A stretch of 64,000 nucleotides of DNA from Arenicola marina (Eukaryota; Annelida; Polychaeta; Arenicolidae). Below are positions 1 through 12,700 of the stretch, one piece after another; positions within the stretch are counted from its first letter, which is position 1; each line of letters opens with the position of its first letter. The notes below the pieces were generated by a model, which searched no databases, was not told the DNA's origin, and saw only the letters and a program-made list of their open reading frames with translations. The position numbers were made by a program, and so were the translations under genes. Location: positions 3,534,001-3,598,000 of the forward strand of contig OZ025255.1 of NCBI GenBank assembly GCA_964019135.1, in the 5' to 3' direction.

Positions 1-511
1 GGCCTATGGGCGGGGACTGGGGCGGGGCCTGGGGGCGGGCCTGTGGGCGGGGCCTGAGACTGGGGGCGGGCCTGGGGGCGGGCTTGGAGGCGGGCCTGTA
101 GGCGGGTCTGTAGGCGGGCCTGTAGGCGGGCCTGTAGGCGGGGCCTGGGACTAGGCTTGGGCCTGGGGGCGGGACCTGGGACTGTGCTTGGGGCGGGGGG
201 CAGGCTCGGAGGCGGGGCGGGGGGCAGGCTCGGAGGCGGGCCTGGAGGCGGGCCTGGGGGCGGGCCTGAGGGCGGACCTGAGGGCGGGCCTGGGGGCGGA
301 ACTGGAGGCGGGACTGGGGCGGTCCTGTGGGCGGGGCCTGGGGAGGGCCGGGGGCGGGGCCTGGGGCGGGGCTTTGAGACGGGCTTGGAGGCGGGCCTGT
401 GGGCGTGGGCCTGCAGGCGGGGCCTGGGACTGGGCCTAGGCCGGGCCCTGGGGCGGGCCCTGGGGCGGGCCCTGGGGCGGGCTTGGAGACGGGCCTGAGG
501 GCGGGGCTGAC
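1..511 (-). repeat. GC-rich array downstream of the w28 donor
   Basis: Irregular 16 to 20 bp units built on gggcctgggggcgg fill the start of the window up to the w28 splice donor. The plus strand is a dense run of G tracts; the transcribed RNA is C-rich. The first intronic bases after the donor (gtcagccccgccctcaggcc) already look like the unit, so the array starts at the exon edge. It continues beyond the left edge. Peptides read through it are Gly/Ala/Arg low complexity and not genes. Confidence 0.85.
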
Positions 512-760
512 CTGGCCACTGTCTGGAGCATGTCCAGGAGGAGCGGAGCGGCGAGGGCGGACTCTCGGTGGATGAAGGTGGCCAGACACACGATGGCCAG
601 GCTGATGGTGTCCTCATCATACTGCTCCAGCACGGAGTTGCAGTCCGGACAGCGGTCCACCAGGATCTGCTCCGTGGCCCTGAGGGCCGCCATGGACCGC
701 TTGGCGGACGAGCTCCCGTGCGACGACTTGCTCGCCAACTCAGAGCGGCGCGACTTCCGA
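512..760 (-). CDS. UNC79: UNC79 exon w28
   Basis: 249 bp; acceptor ccatttttcag, donor GTGGCCAG|gtcagc. It enters with one base completing a Ser codon and leaves with two bases (AG). The peptide runs from a basic Ser-rich stretch (SRKSRRSELASKSS) into a structured block containing DRCPDCNSVLEQYDEDT and LAAPLLLDMLQTVA. The CPxC pair and the hydrophobic helices after it look like the C-terminal helical-repeat part of UNC79; that match is from general resemblance and is less certain than for w13 to w23. The 99-bp intron-like spacer to w27 is exactly 100 bp and carries no array. Confidence 0.88.
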
Positions 761-3700
761 CTGAAAAATGGTGAACAGTGGAGCGGTGTAACGGCTGCAA
801 GACCCAATGGGCGATTAATGTGTATATGAAAGTACGTTAAATACCAAAGGCGAGACTGACCTTGAAGTGGGTGACCTTGACCGATCTGAGCCCAGGCTGA
901 GGTCACGCAGCTCTGGGATGACCTTCTGTAGTTCGATGGTGGTAAGTCCCGTCTTCCGCTGCTTGCGCTGTCTGTACTGAGGCTTCATGCGGGGGTGCGG
1001 GCCCGGGCTGACACAGGGACTCTCGTCCAGCTCACCTACAGTACACAGTGCCATTACAGTCATACAGCAGGGACTCTCGTCCAGCTCACCTACAGCACAC
1101 AGTGTCATTACAGTCATACAGCAGAGACTCTCGTCCAGCTCACCTACAGTACACAGTGCCATTACAGTCATACAGCAGGGACTCTCGTCCAGCTCACCTA
1201 CAGTACACAGTGTCATTACAGTCATACAGCAGGGACTCTCGTCCAGCTCACCTACAGTACACAGTGTCATTACAGTCATACAGCAGGGACTCTCGTCCAG
1301 CTCACCTACAGCACACAGTGCCACTACAGTCATACAGCAGAGACTCTCGTCCAGCTCACCTACAGTACACAGTGCCATTACAGTCATACAGCAGGGACTC
1401 TCGTCCAGCTCACCTACAGTACACAGTGCCATTACAGTCATACAGCAGGGACTCTCGTCCAGCTCACCTACAGTACACAGTGTCATTACAGTCATACAGC
1501 AGGGACTCTCGTCCAGCTCACCTACAGTACACAGTGTCATTACAGTCATACAGCAGGGACTCTCGTCCAGCTCACCTACAGCACACAGTGCCACTACAGT
1601 CATACAGCAGAGACTCTCGTCCAGCTCACCTACAGTACACAGTGCCACTACAGTTATACAGCAGGGACTCTCGTCCAGCTCACCTACAGTACACAGTGCC
1701 ATTACAGTCATACAGCAGGGACTCTCGTCCAGCTCACCTACAACACACAGTGCCACTACAGTCATACAGCAGGGACTCTCGTCCAGCTCACCTACAGCAC
1801 ACAGTGCCATTACAGTCATACATCAGGGACTCTCGTCCAGCTCACCTACAGTACACAGTGCCATTACAGTCATACAGCAGGGACTCTCGTCCAGCTCACC
1901 TACAGTACACAGTGCCACTACAGTCATACAGCAGAGACTCTCGTCCAGCTCACCTACAGTACACAGTGCCATTACAGTCATACAGCAGGGACTCTCGTCC
2001 AGCTCACCTACAGTACACAGTGTCATTACAGTCATACAGCAGGGACTCTCGTCCAGCTCACCTACAGTACACAGTGTCATTACAGTCATACAGCAGGGAC
2101 TCTCGTCCAGCTCACCTACAGCACACAGTGCCACTACAGTCATACAGCAGAGACTCTCGTCCAGCTCACCTACAGTACACAGTGCCATTACAGTCATACA
2201 GCAGGGACTCTCGTCCAGCTCACCTACAGTACACAGTGCCATTACAGTCATACAGCAGGGACTCTCGTCCAGCTCACCTACAGTACACAGTGTCATTACA
2301 GTCATACAGCAGGGACTCTCGTCCAGCTCACCTACAGTACACAGTGTCATTACAGTCATACAGCAGGGACTCTCGTCCAGCTCACCTACAGCACACAGTG
2401 CCACTACAGTCATACAGCAGAGACTCTCGTCCAGCTCACCTACAGTACACAGTGCCACTACAGTTATACAGCAGGGACTCTCGTCCAGCTCACCTACAGT
2501 ACACAGTGCCATTACAGTCATACAGCAGGGACTCTCGTCCAGCTCACCTACAACACACAGTGCCACTACAGTCATACAGCAGGGACTCTCGTCCAGCTCA
2601 CCTACAGCACACAGTGCCATTACAGTCATACATCAGGGACTCTCGTCCAGCTCACCTACAGTACACAGTGTCATTACAGTCATACAGCAGGGACTCTCGT
2701 CCAGCTCACCTACAGCACACAGTGCCATTACAGTCATACATCAGGGACTCCCGTCCAGCTCACCTACAGCACACAGTGCCATTACAGTCATACAGCAGGG
2801 ACTCGTCCAGCTCACCTGCAGTACACAGTGCCACTACAGTCATACAGCAGGGGCTCTCGTCCAGCTCATCTACAGCACACAGTGCCACTACAGTCATACA
2901 GCAGGGGCTCTCGTCCAGCTCATCTACAGTACACAGTGCCACTACAGTCATACAGCAGGGACTCTCGTCCAGCTCACCTACAGTACACAGTGTCATTACA
3001 GTCATACAGCAGGGACTCTCGTCCAGCTCACCTACAGCACACAGTGCCATTACAGTCATACAGCAGGGACTCGTCCAGCTCACCTACAGTACACAGTGTC
3101 ATTACAGTCATACAGCAGAGACTCTCGTCCAGCTCACCTACAGTACATAGTGACATTACAGTCATACATTGGTTAAAGCGTCCTGAATATACCTACTTTA
3201 TCCGCCCTCTACACCCTTACTCTCTCCGTCATCTACACACTTACTCTCTGTCCTCTACACACTTACTCTCCCCTGTCCTCTACACACATACTCTCCCCAA
3301 TCCTCTACACTTACTCTCCCCTGTCCTCTACACACTTACTCTCCCCTGTCCTCTACACACTTACTCTCTCCGTCCTCTACACACTTACTCTCTCCGTCCT
3401 CTACACACTTACTCTCCATTGTCCTCTACACACTTACTTTCTCCCTGTCCTCTACACACTTACTCTCCCCTACCCTCCACACACTAACTCTCCCCTGTCT
3501 TCTACACACTTACTCTCCCCTGTCCTCTACACTCTCTGCCTGTCCTCTACAATATTACTCTCTCCCTATCCTCTACACACTTACTCTCTCCCTATCCTCT
3601 ACACACTTACTCTCTCCCTGTCCTCTACACACTTACTCTCCCCTATCCTCTACACACTTACTCTCCCATGTCCTCTACACACTTCCTCTCCCCTATTCTC

Positions 3701-6700
3701 TACACACTTACTCTCCCCTGTCCTCTACACACTTACTCTCTCCTGTCCTCTACACACTTACTCTCCCCTGTCCTCTACACACTTACTCTCCCCTGTCCTC
3801 TACACACTTACTCTCCCCTATCCTCTACACACTTACTCTCCCCTGTCAACTACACACTTACTCTCCCCTGTCCTCTACACACTTACTCTCTCCGTCCTCT
3901 ACACACTTACTCTCCCCTGTCCTCTACACACTGACTCTCCCTATCCTCTACACACTTACTCTCTCCATGTTCTCTACACACTTACTCTCCCCTACCCTCT
4001 ACACACTTACTCTCCTCTGTCTTCTACACACTTACTCTCGCCTGTCCTCTACACACTCTCTGCCTGTCCTCTACACACTTACTCTCCCCTGTCCTCTAAA
4101 CACTTACTCTCCCCTGTCCACTACACACTCTCTGCCTGTTCCCTACACACTTACTCTCTCCCTATCCTCCACGCACTTACTCTCTCCATGTCCGCTACAC
4201 ACTTACTCTCCCCTACCCTCTACACACTTACTCTCTCCGTCCTCTGCACACTTACTCTCTCCTGTGCTCTACACACTTACTCTCTCCTGTCCTCTACACA
4301 CTTACTCTCTCCTGTCCTCTACACACTTACTCTCTCCTGTCCTCTACACACTTACTCTCTCCTGTCCTCTACACACTTACTCCCCCCTGTCCTCCACACA
4401 CTTACTCCCCCCTGTCCACTACACACTCTCTGCCTGTCCTCTACACACTTACTCTCTCCCTATCCTCTACACACTTACTCTCTCCATGTCCTCTACACAC
4501 TTACTCTCCCCTACCCTCTACACACTTACTCTCCCCTGTCTTCTACACACTTACTCTCCCCTGTCCTCTACACCCTCTCTGCCTGTCCTCTCCACTATTA
4601 CTCTCTCCCTATCCTCTACACACTTACTCTCTCCCTATCCTCTACACACCTACTCTCTCCCTATCCTCTACACACTTACTCTCCCCTGTCCTCTACACAC
4701 TTACTCTCTCCCTGTCCTCAACACACTTACTCTCCCCTGTCCTCTACACACGTACTCTCCCCTATCCTCTACACACTTACTCTCCCCTGTCTTCTACACA
4801 CTTACTCTCGCCTGTCCTCTACACACGTACTCTCCCCTATCCTCTACACACTTACTCTCCCCTGTCCTCCACACACTTACTCTCTCCCTGTCCTCTACAC
4901 ACTTACTCTCCCCTGTCCTCTACACACGTACCCTCCCCTATCCTCTACACACTTACTCTCCCCTGTCCTCTACACACGTACTCTCCCCTATCCTCTACAC
5001 ACTTACTCTCCCCTGTCCTCTACACACTTACTCTCTCCCTGTCCTCTACACACTTACTCTCCCCTGTCCTCTACACACGTACTCTCCCCTGTCCTCTACA
5101 CACTTACTCTCCCCTGTCCTCTACACACGTACTCTCCCCTATCCTCTACACACGTACTCTCCCCTATCCTCTACACACTTACTATCTCCCTGTCCTCTAC
5201 ACACTTACTCTCCCCTGTCCTCTACACACGTACTCTCCCCTATCCTCTACACACTTACTCTCCCCTGTCTTCTACACACTTACTCTCCCCTGTCCTCTAC
5301 ACCCTCTCTGCCTGTCCTCTACACTATTACTCTCTCCCAATCCTCTACACACTTACTCTCTCCTGTCCTCTACACACGTACTCTCCCCTATCCTCTACAC
5401 ACTTACTCTCCCCTGTCCTCTACACACTTACTCTCCCCTATCCTCTACACACTTACTCTCTCCGTCCTCTACACACTTACTCTCTCCCTATCCTCTACAC
5501 ACCTACTCTCTCCCTGTCCTCTACACACTTACTCTCCCCTGTCCTCTACACACGTACTCTCCCCTATCCTCTACACACTTACTCTCCCCTATCCTCTACA
5601 CACTTACTCTCCCCTGTCCTCTACACACTTACTCTCTCCTGTCCTCTACACACTTACTCTCCCCTGTCCTCTACACACTTACTCTCCCCTGTCCTCTACA
5701 CACTTACTCTCCCATGTCCTCTACACACTTACTCTCCCCTATCCTCTACACACTTACTCTCCCCTGTCAACTACACACTTACTCTCCCCTGTCCTCTACA
5801 CACTGACTCTCTCCCTATCCTCTACACACTTACGCTCTCCATGTCCTCTACACACTTACTCTCCCCTACCCTCTACACACTTACTCTCCCCTGTCTTCTA
5901 CACACTTACTCTCCCCTGTCCACTACACACTCTCTGCCTGTTCTCTACACACTTACTCTCCCCTACCCTCTACACACTTACTCTCCCCTGTCTCCTACAC
6001 ACTTACTCTCGCCTGTCCTCTACACACTCTCTACCTGTCCTCTACACACTTACTCTCCCCTGTCCTCTACACACTTACTCTCCCCTGTCCACTACACACT
6101 ATCTGCCTGTTCTCTACACACTTACTCTCTCCCTATCCTCTACGCACTTACTCTCTCCATGTCCGCTACACACTTACTCTCCCCTACCCTCTACACACTT
6201 ACTCTCCCCTACCCTCTACACACTTACTCTCCCCTACCCTCTACACACTTACTCTCTCCTGTCCTCTACACTCTGCCTGTCTTCTACACACTTACTCTCT
6301 CCCTGTCCTCTACACACTTACGCTCCCGCTCCCCTATCCTCTACACACTTACTCTCCCCTGTCCTCTACACACTTACTTTCTCCGTCCTCTACACACTTA
6401 CTCTCTCTTGTCCTCTACACATTTACTATCCCCTGCCCTCTACACACTTACTCTCTCCGTCCTCTACACACTTACTCTCTCCGTCTTCTACACACTTACT
6501 CCCCCCTGTCCTCTACACACTTACTCTCCCCTGTCCTCTACACACTTACTCTCTCCGTCCTCTATACACTTACTCTCTCCTCTCCTCTACACACTTACTC
6601 TCTCCTGTCCTCTACACACTTACTCTCCCCTGTCCTCTACACACTTACTCTCCCCTATCCTCTACACACTTATTCACTCCCTATCCTCTACACACTTACT

Positions 6701-9700
6701 CTCTCCCTGTCCTCTACACACTTACTCTCCCCTATCCTCTACACACTTACTTTCTCCCTACCCTCTACACACTTACTCTCCCCTGTCTTCTACACACTTA
6801 CTCTCGCCTGTCCTCTACACACTCTGTCCTCTACACACTCTCTGCCTGTTCTCTACATACTTACTCTCTCCCTATCATCTACGCACTTACTCTCTCCATG
6901 TCCGCTACACACTTACTCTCCCCTACCCTCTACACACTTACTCTCTCCGTCCTCTGCACACTTACTCTCTCCTGTCCTCTACACATTTACTCTCTCCTGT
7001 CCTCTACACACTTACTCTCTCCTGTCCTCTACACACTTACTCTCTCCTGTCCTCTACACACTTACTCTCCCCTGTCCTCTACACACTTACTCTATCCGTC
7101 CTCTACACACTTACTCTCTCCTGTCCTCTACACACTTACTCTCTCCTGTCCTCTACACACTTACTCTCTCCTGTCCTCTACACACTTACTCTCCCCTATC
7201 CTCTACACACTTACTCTCTCCCTATCCTCTACACACTTACTCTCCCCTATCCTCTACACACTTACTCTCCCCTGTCCTCTACACACTTACTCTCTCCTGT
7301 CCTCTACACACTTACTCTCCCCTGTCCTCTACACACTTATTCTCCCCTGTCCTCTACACACTTACTCTCCCCTGTCCTCTACACACTTACTCTCCCCTGT
7401 CCTCTACACACTTACTCTCCCCTGTCCTCTACACACTTACTCTCCCCTATCCTCTACACACTTTCTCTCCCCTGTCAACTACACACTTACTCTCCCCTGT
7501 CCTCTACAAACTGACTCTCTCCCTATCCTCTACACACTTACGCTCTCCATGTCCTCTACACACTTACTCTCCCCTACCCTCTACACACTTACTCTCCCCT
7601 GTCTTCTACACACTTACTCTCGCCTGTCCACTACACACTCTCTGCCTGTTCTCTACACACTTACTCTCTCCCTATCCTCTACGCACTTACTCTCTCCATG
7701 TCCGCTACACACTTACTCTCCCCTACCCTCTACACACTTACTCTCCCCTACCCTCTACACACTTACTCTCCCCTACCCTCTACACACTTACTTTCTCCGT
7801 CCTCTACACACTTACTCTCTCCTGTCCTCTACACATTTACTCCCCCCTGTCCTTTACACACTTACTCTCTCCGTCCTCTACACACTTACTCTCTCCTGTG
7901 CTCTACACACTTACTCTCTCCTGTCCTCTACACATTTACTATCCCCTGTCCTCTACACACTTACTCTCTCCGTCCTCTACACACTTACTCTCTCCGTCTT
8001 CTACACACTTACTCCCCCCTGTCCTCTACACACTTACTTTCCCCTGTCCTCTACACACTTACTCTCTCCTGTCCTCTACACACTTACTCTCCCCTGTCCT
8101 CTACACACTTACTCTCTCCGTCCTCTATACACTTACTCTCTCCTCTCCTCTACACACTTACTCTCTCCTGTCCTCTACACATTTACTATCCCCTGTCCTC
8201 TACACACTTACTCTCTCCGTCCTCTACACACTTACTCTCTCCGTCTTCTACACACTTACTCCCCCCTGTCCTCTACACACTTACTCTCCCCTGTCCTCTA
8301 CACACTTACTCTCTCCGTCCTCTACACACTTACTCTCTCCTGTCCTCTACACACTTACTCTCTCCTGTCCTCTACACACTTACTCTCCCCTGTCCTCTAC
8401 ACACTTACTCTCTCCGTCCTCTATACACTTACTCTCTCCTCTCCTCTACACACTTACTCTCCCCTGTCCTCTACACACTTACTCTCTCCTGTCCTCTACA
8501 CACTTACTCTCTCCTATCCTCTACACACTTACTCACTCCCTATCCTCTACACACTTAGTCTCTCCCTGACCTCTACACACTAACTCTCCCCTATCCTCTA
8601 CACACTTACTTTCTCCCTGTCCTCTACACACTTACTCTCTCTTGTCCTCTACACACTTACTCTCTCCTGTCCTCTACATACTCTCTGCCTGTCCTCTACA
8701 CGCTTACTCTGTCCCTATCCTCTACACACTTACTCTCCCCTATCCTCTACACACTTACTCTCCCCTGTCCTCTACACACTTACTCTCCCCTATCCTCTAC
8801 ACTTACTCTCCCCTGTCCTCTACACACTTACTTTCCCCTGTCCTCTACACACTTACTCTCTCCTGTCCTCTACATACTCTCTGCCTGTCCTCTACACGCT
8901 TACTCTGTCCCTATCCTCTACACACTTACTCTCCCCTATCCTCTACACACTTACTCTCCCCTGTCCTCTACACACTTACTCTCCCCTATCCTCTACACTT
9001 ACTCTCCCCTGTCCTCTACACACTTACTTTCCCCTGTCCTCTACACACTTACTCTCTCCGTCCTCTACACTTACTCTCCCCTGTCCTCTACACACTTACT
9101 TTCTCCCTGTCTTCTACACACTTACCCTCCCCTGTCCTCTACACACTTACTCTCCCCTATCCTCTACACACTTACTCTCCCTTGTCCTCTACACACTTAC
9201 TCTCCCCTATCCTCTACACACTTACTCTCCCCTGTCCTCTACACACTTACTCTCCCCTGTCCTCTACACACTTACTCTCCCCTATCCTCTACACACTTAC
9301 TCTCCCGTCCTCTACACACTTACTCTCCCCTGTCCTCTACACACTTACTCTCTCCGTCCTCTACACACTTACTCTCTCCGTCCTCTACACACTTACTCTC
9401 CCCTGTCCTCTACACACTTACTCTCCCTTGTCCTCTACACACTTACTTTCTCCCTGTCCTCTACACACTTACTCTCCCCTGTCCTCTACACACTTACTCT
9501 CCCCTGTCCTCTACACACTTACTCTCCCCTGTCCTCTACACACTTACTCTCCTCTACACACTTACTCTCCCGTCCTCTACACAGTTACTCTCCCCTGTCC
9601 TCTACACACTTACTCTCCGTCCTCTACACACTCTCTCCGTCCTCTACACACTTACTCTCCCCTGTCCTCTACACACTTACTCTCCCCTGTCCTCTACACA

Positions 9701-12700
9701 CTTACTCTCCTCTACACACTTACTCTCCCGTCCTCTACACAGTTACTCTCCCCTGTCCTCTACACACTTACTCTCCGTCCTCTACACACTCTCTCCGTCC
9801 TCTACACACTTACTTTCTACCTGTCCTCTACACACTTACTCTCTCCTGTCTTTTACACACTCACACTCTACCTGTCCTCTACACACTGACTCTCTCCTGT
9901 CCTCTCCACACTTACTCTCCCCTGTCCTCTACACACTTACACTCTACCTGTCCTCTACACACTTACTCTCTCCTGTCCTCTACACACTTACTTTCTACCT
10001 GTCCTCTATACACTTACTCTCTCCTGTCCTTTACACACTTACACTCTACCTGCCCTCTACACACTTACCCTTTCCGTCCTCTACACACTTACTTTCAGCC
10101 TGCTGGAGGTCCACCTTCTCCAGGTCGCTGTGTCCCTTCTCGCTCAGGGATCGCTGCCGTCGCTCCAGAATGAACTCGGGACTCTTGTCGCCGTCGTCAT
10201 TGGCGGCGACGTCCACACTGCCCCCCTTCTCCAGCACCGCCCTGTGCGGGGGGGCGGTGGCCAGGGGGCGGTGGAGGACGGGCGAGGCGGCACGCGGGGG
10301 CTGCGGGGAGGCGTGGAGGGGCGAGCGCTTGGGGGAGTCAGACCCCTCCTCCTCGGACTCCTTCACGTCCTCGAGGACCACGGCGAACCGCTCTATGCCC
10401 AGGCCGTGCACGTGCGGCTTGTCGAACAGCGTCCCCGGGGGGGCCGGGTGCAGGATGTTGGCGGGGAGCGCCGGCGGGTGCGCCTGGGGGTGGTGCAGCT
10501 GGGTGGCGGGGGCGTCGGGGTGATGGTGGCCGGGAGGGTGCTTGGCGGTGGGTTCCTCCAGGGTGGGGGCGTGCAGGGAGGTTGGTTTGTGAGGCAGCCC
10601 CTGAGCCGTGGTCGGGGCGGGGTCCACCGGGGCGAAATGGCCGGCAGGGGGCGACACCGGGGAGGCGGGCGCCCCGAGTCTCTTGGGCTTCTCGCTCAGG
10701 GATTTGAACTCCTCCAGCTGCTCCACCATCTTCTGGTCCACGTCCTGGGGGGGCTGGCCCGCCGCGTCGGGGTGGGGGCTGCCCTCCCCCTGGCCGCCCT
10801 CCCCCGGGCCGCCCTCCGCCTCCCGCTCTGGCACGGTGGGCAGGGAGGTGGGTCTGTGACTCGCCTGGTCCATCATGTAGGCCTCCACGCTCTGCTCCAA
10901 GGTGCGCTGTAACACCACAGCCAGAGCGGCGTGAGACAACCCACAACCCACAACCCACCCCATCGCCACGCCAGCCACGCATGTACACGTACATAGTTCA
11001 GCCGGCTACGGGGCTTAGTCGACTAAACTCGTCCATCTTTTAACCATTGTTCGCGTCAATTAGCAAGATACACCAGACACTGTTTAGCAAAGAGGAAGTC
11101 CGCAAGAGATTTTCTTAGAGTGACTTGTAAGCCCGTAGGTCTGGGCCAACCTGATATTTCTTATTGTTTGTATATCATGTATATATGTTGGCATGTCATT
11201 ATAATAACAAATATTCGAACTTGAACTTGAACTTTTACACGGTAACTTTAGCCGACTAAGCCCTGTAGTCGGCGGTGTCGCCCCGCCACTGGCCAGCAAT
11301 CAACATACATCAACACACCTTGCAGCTATAGCATACCAAATATTATCCACGCTAAATCAACTTAATATCATCTTACGCCTTACTTCTAATTTCCATATTT
11401 AAGATTTGTGAGGTAAACCTGAAAATTCCTTTCTAAAAGTTGTGACTTATATTATTAATTTATAAACAACCAAATCAAGCTTTGATATCAACCACTAAAG
11501 AAAAGCACGAACAAATTAGGCAAGCGAGCTACAGGTTATAGTAAAGGAATCGTATAAGATGTTTTGTTCGATAATAACATAGCATTGAAAGTGCTTAGCA
11601 TCATTCGATAGCGACAAAGGAAGTGATGTGCATTGTAAGAGCCTTCCATTAACGACCATGCACATCAGTGGGACCCCAGGACGGAATCAGTGGGTGGCGG
11701 GACGCCAAACGGCTCCAACAGTTGGTGCCGCGCAACCCTTACATCACTTAATGTCTTTTGTTTAACTGGTGGGGAGGCATGGTGCCCCAACACTGGGAGA
11801 CAGAGGCCGTCACAGGCCATTGATGTTATACGGTATTACGATTACAGAATAATCAAATAAACATAGCGTGGCACCAATCCATTAAGACCCATTGGGAGTC
11901 TACATCATAGTAATCTATAGCTACACAAAACATTAGTAGCAACATGTTAATTAATGTCGCATGTTCAGGCAGTTATACGACAGAACCTCAGGTGCAAGAT
12001 TACAAGATGAAGGTCACCAGAAGGTGAAGGTCACCCAAATGACCGAGGACTAGAAGGTGAAGGTCACCTAGAGGATCAAGGACTAGAAGATAAAGGGCAC
12101 CAGATGACCGAGGACTTGAAGGTGAAGGTCAGCAGATGACCGAGGACTAGAAGGTGAAGGTCACCCATATGACCGGAGGATTAGAAGGTGAAGGTCACCA
12201 GACGACCGAGGTATAGAAGGTAAAAGTCAACAGATGACCGAGGACTAGAAGGTGAACGTCACCAGGTGATCGAGGTATAGAACATGAAGGTCACCCAGAT
12301 GACCGAAGACTAGAAGGTGAAGGTCACCAGATGACAGAGGGCTAGAAGGTTAAGGTCAACGAGATGACCGAGGACCAGAGTTTGAGGGTCACCAAGATGA
12401 AGAACCAGAAGGTGAAGGTCACCGGAAGTACGGATGCACAGAAGACAAAAGTGGATGAAGGAATAAAATGGAAACCTTGCCAAGAGGTTGGAGACCTGAA
12501 GGTGAAGGTCAGCAAGTGAAGGGAGAAATAGAAGTTAAAAGTCAATAAGGTGTCGCATTATTAGAAGGTGGGCTGAAAGGTTCATCAGAAAACATGGGAA
12601 CGACATAAAGGTGACGGCCAACAAGAGAGCGGAGGACAAAAAGGTGAAGGTCACCCAGAGGAGGATCAACCAGGGAGAATATCGTCTAGTGACAACATCA

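Noticed and set aside
157-498. Gly/Ala/Arg-rich collagen-like frame
   Set aside because: Low-complexity reading of a GC-rich tandem repeat.
987-3487. Plus-strand frames of 700 to 830 codons
   Set aside because: Antisense reading of the 54-bp acceptor array; no homology and opposite to the gene.
3967-8583. Open frames up to 1,538 codons in the ~25-bp array
   Set aside because: The unit lacks stops in some frames; the peptides are STHLLSPVLYTL repeats in several frames at once, within a UNC79 intron.
11690-11760. Primer-binding-site-like sequence (ttggtgccgcgcaaccc) hinting at an LTR element
   Set aside because: No flanking direct repeats, no polypurine tract and no coding frame nearby; chance is more likely.
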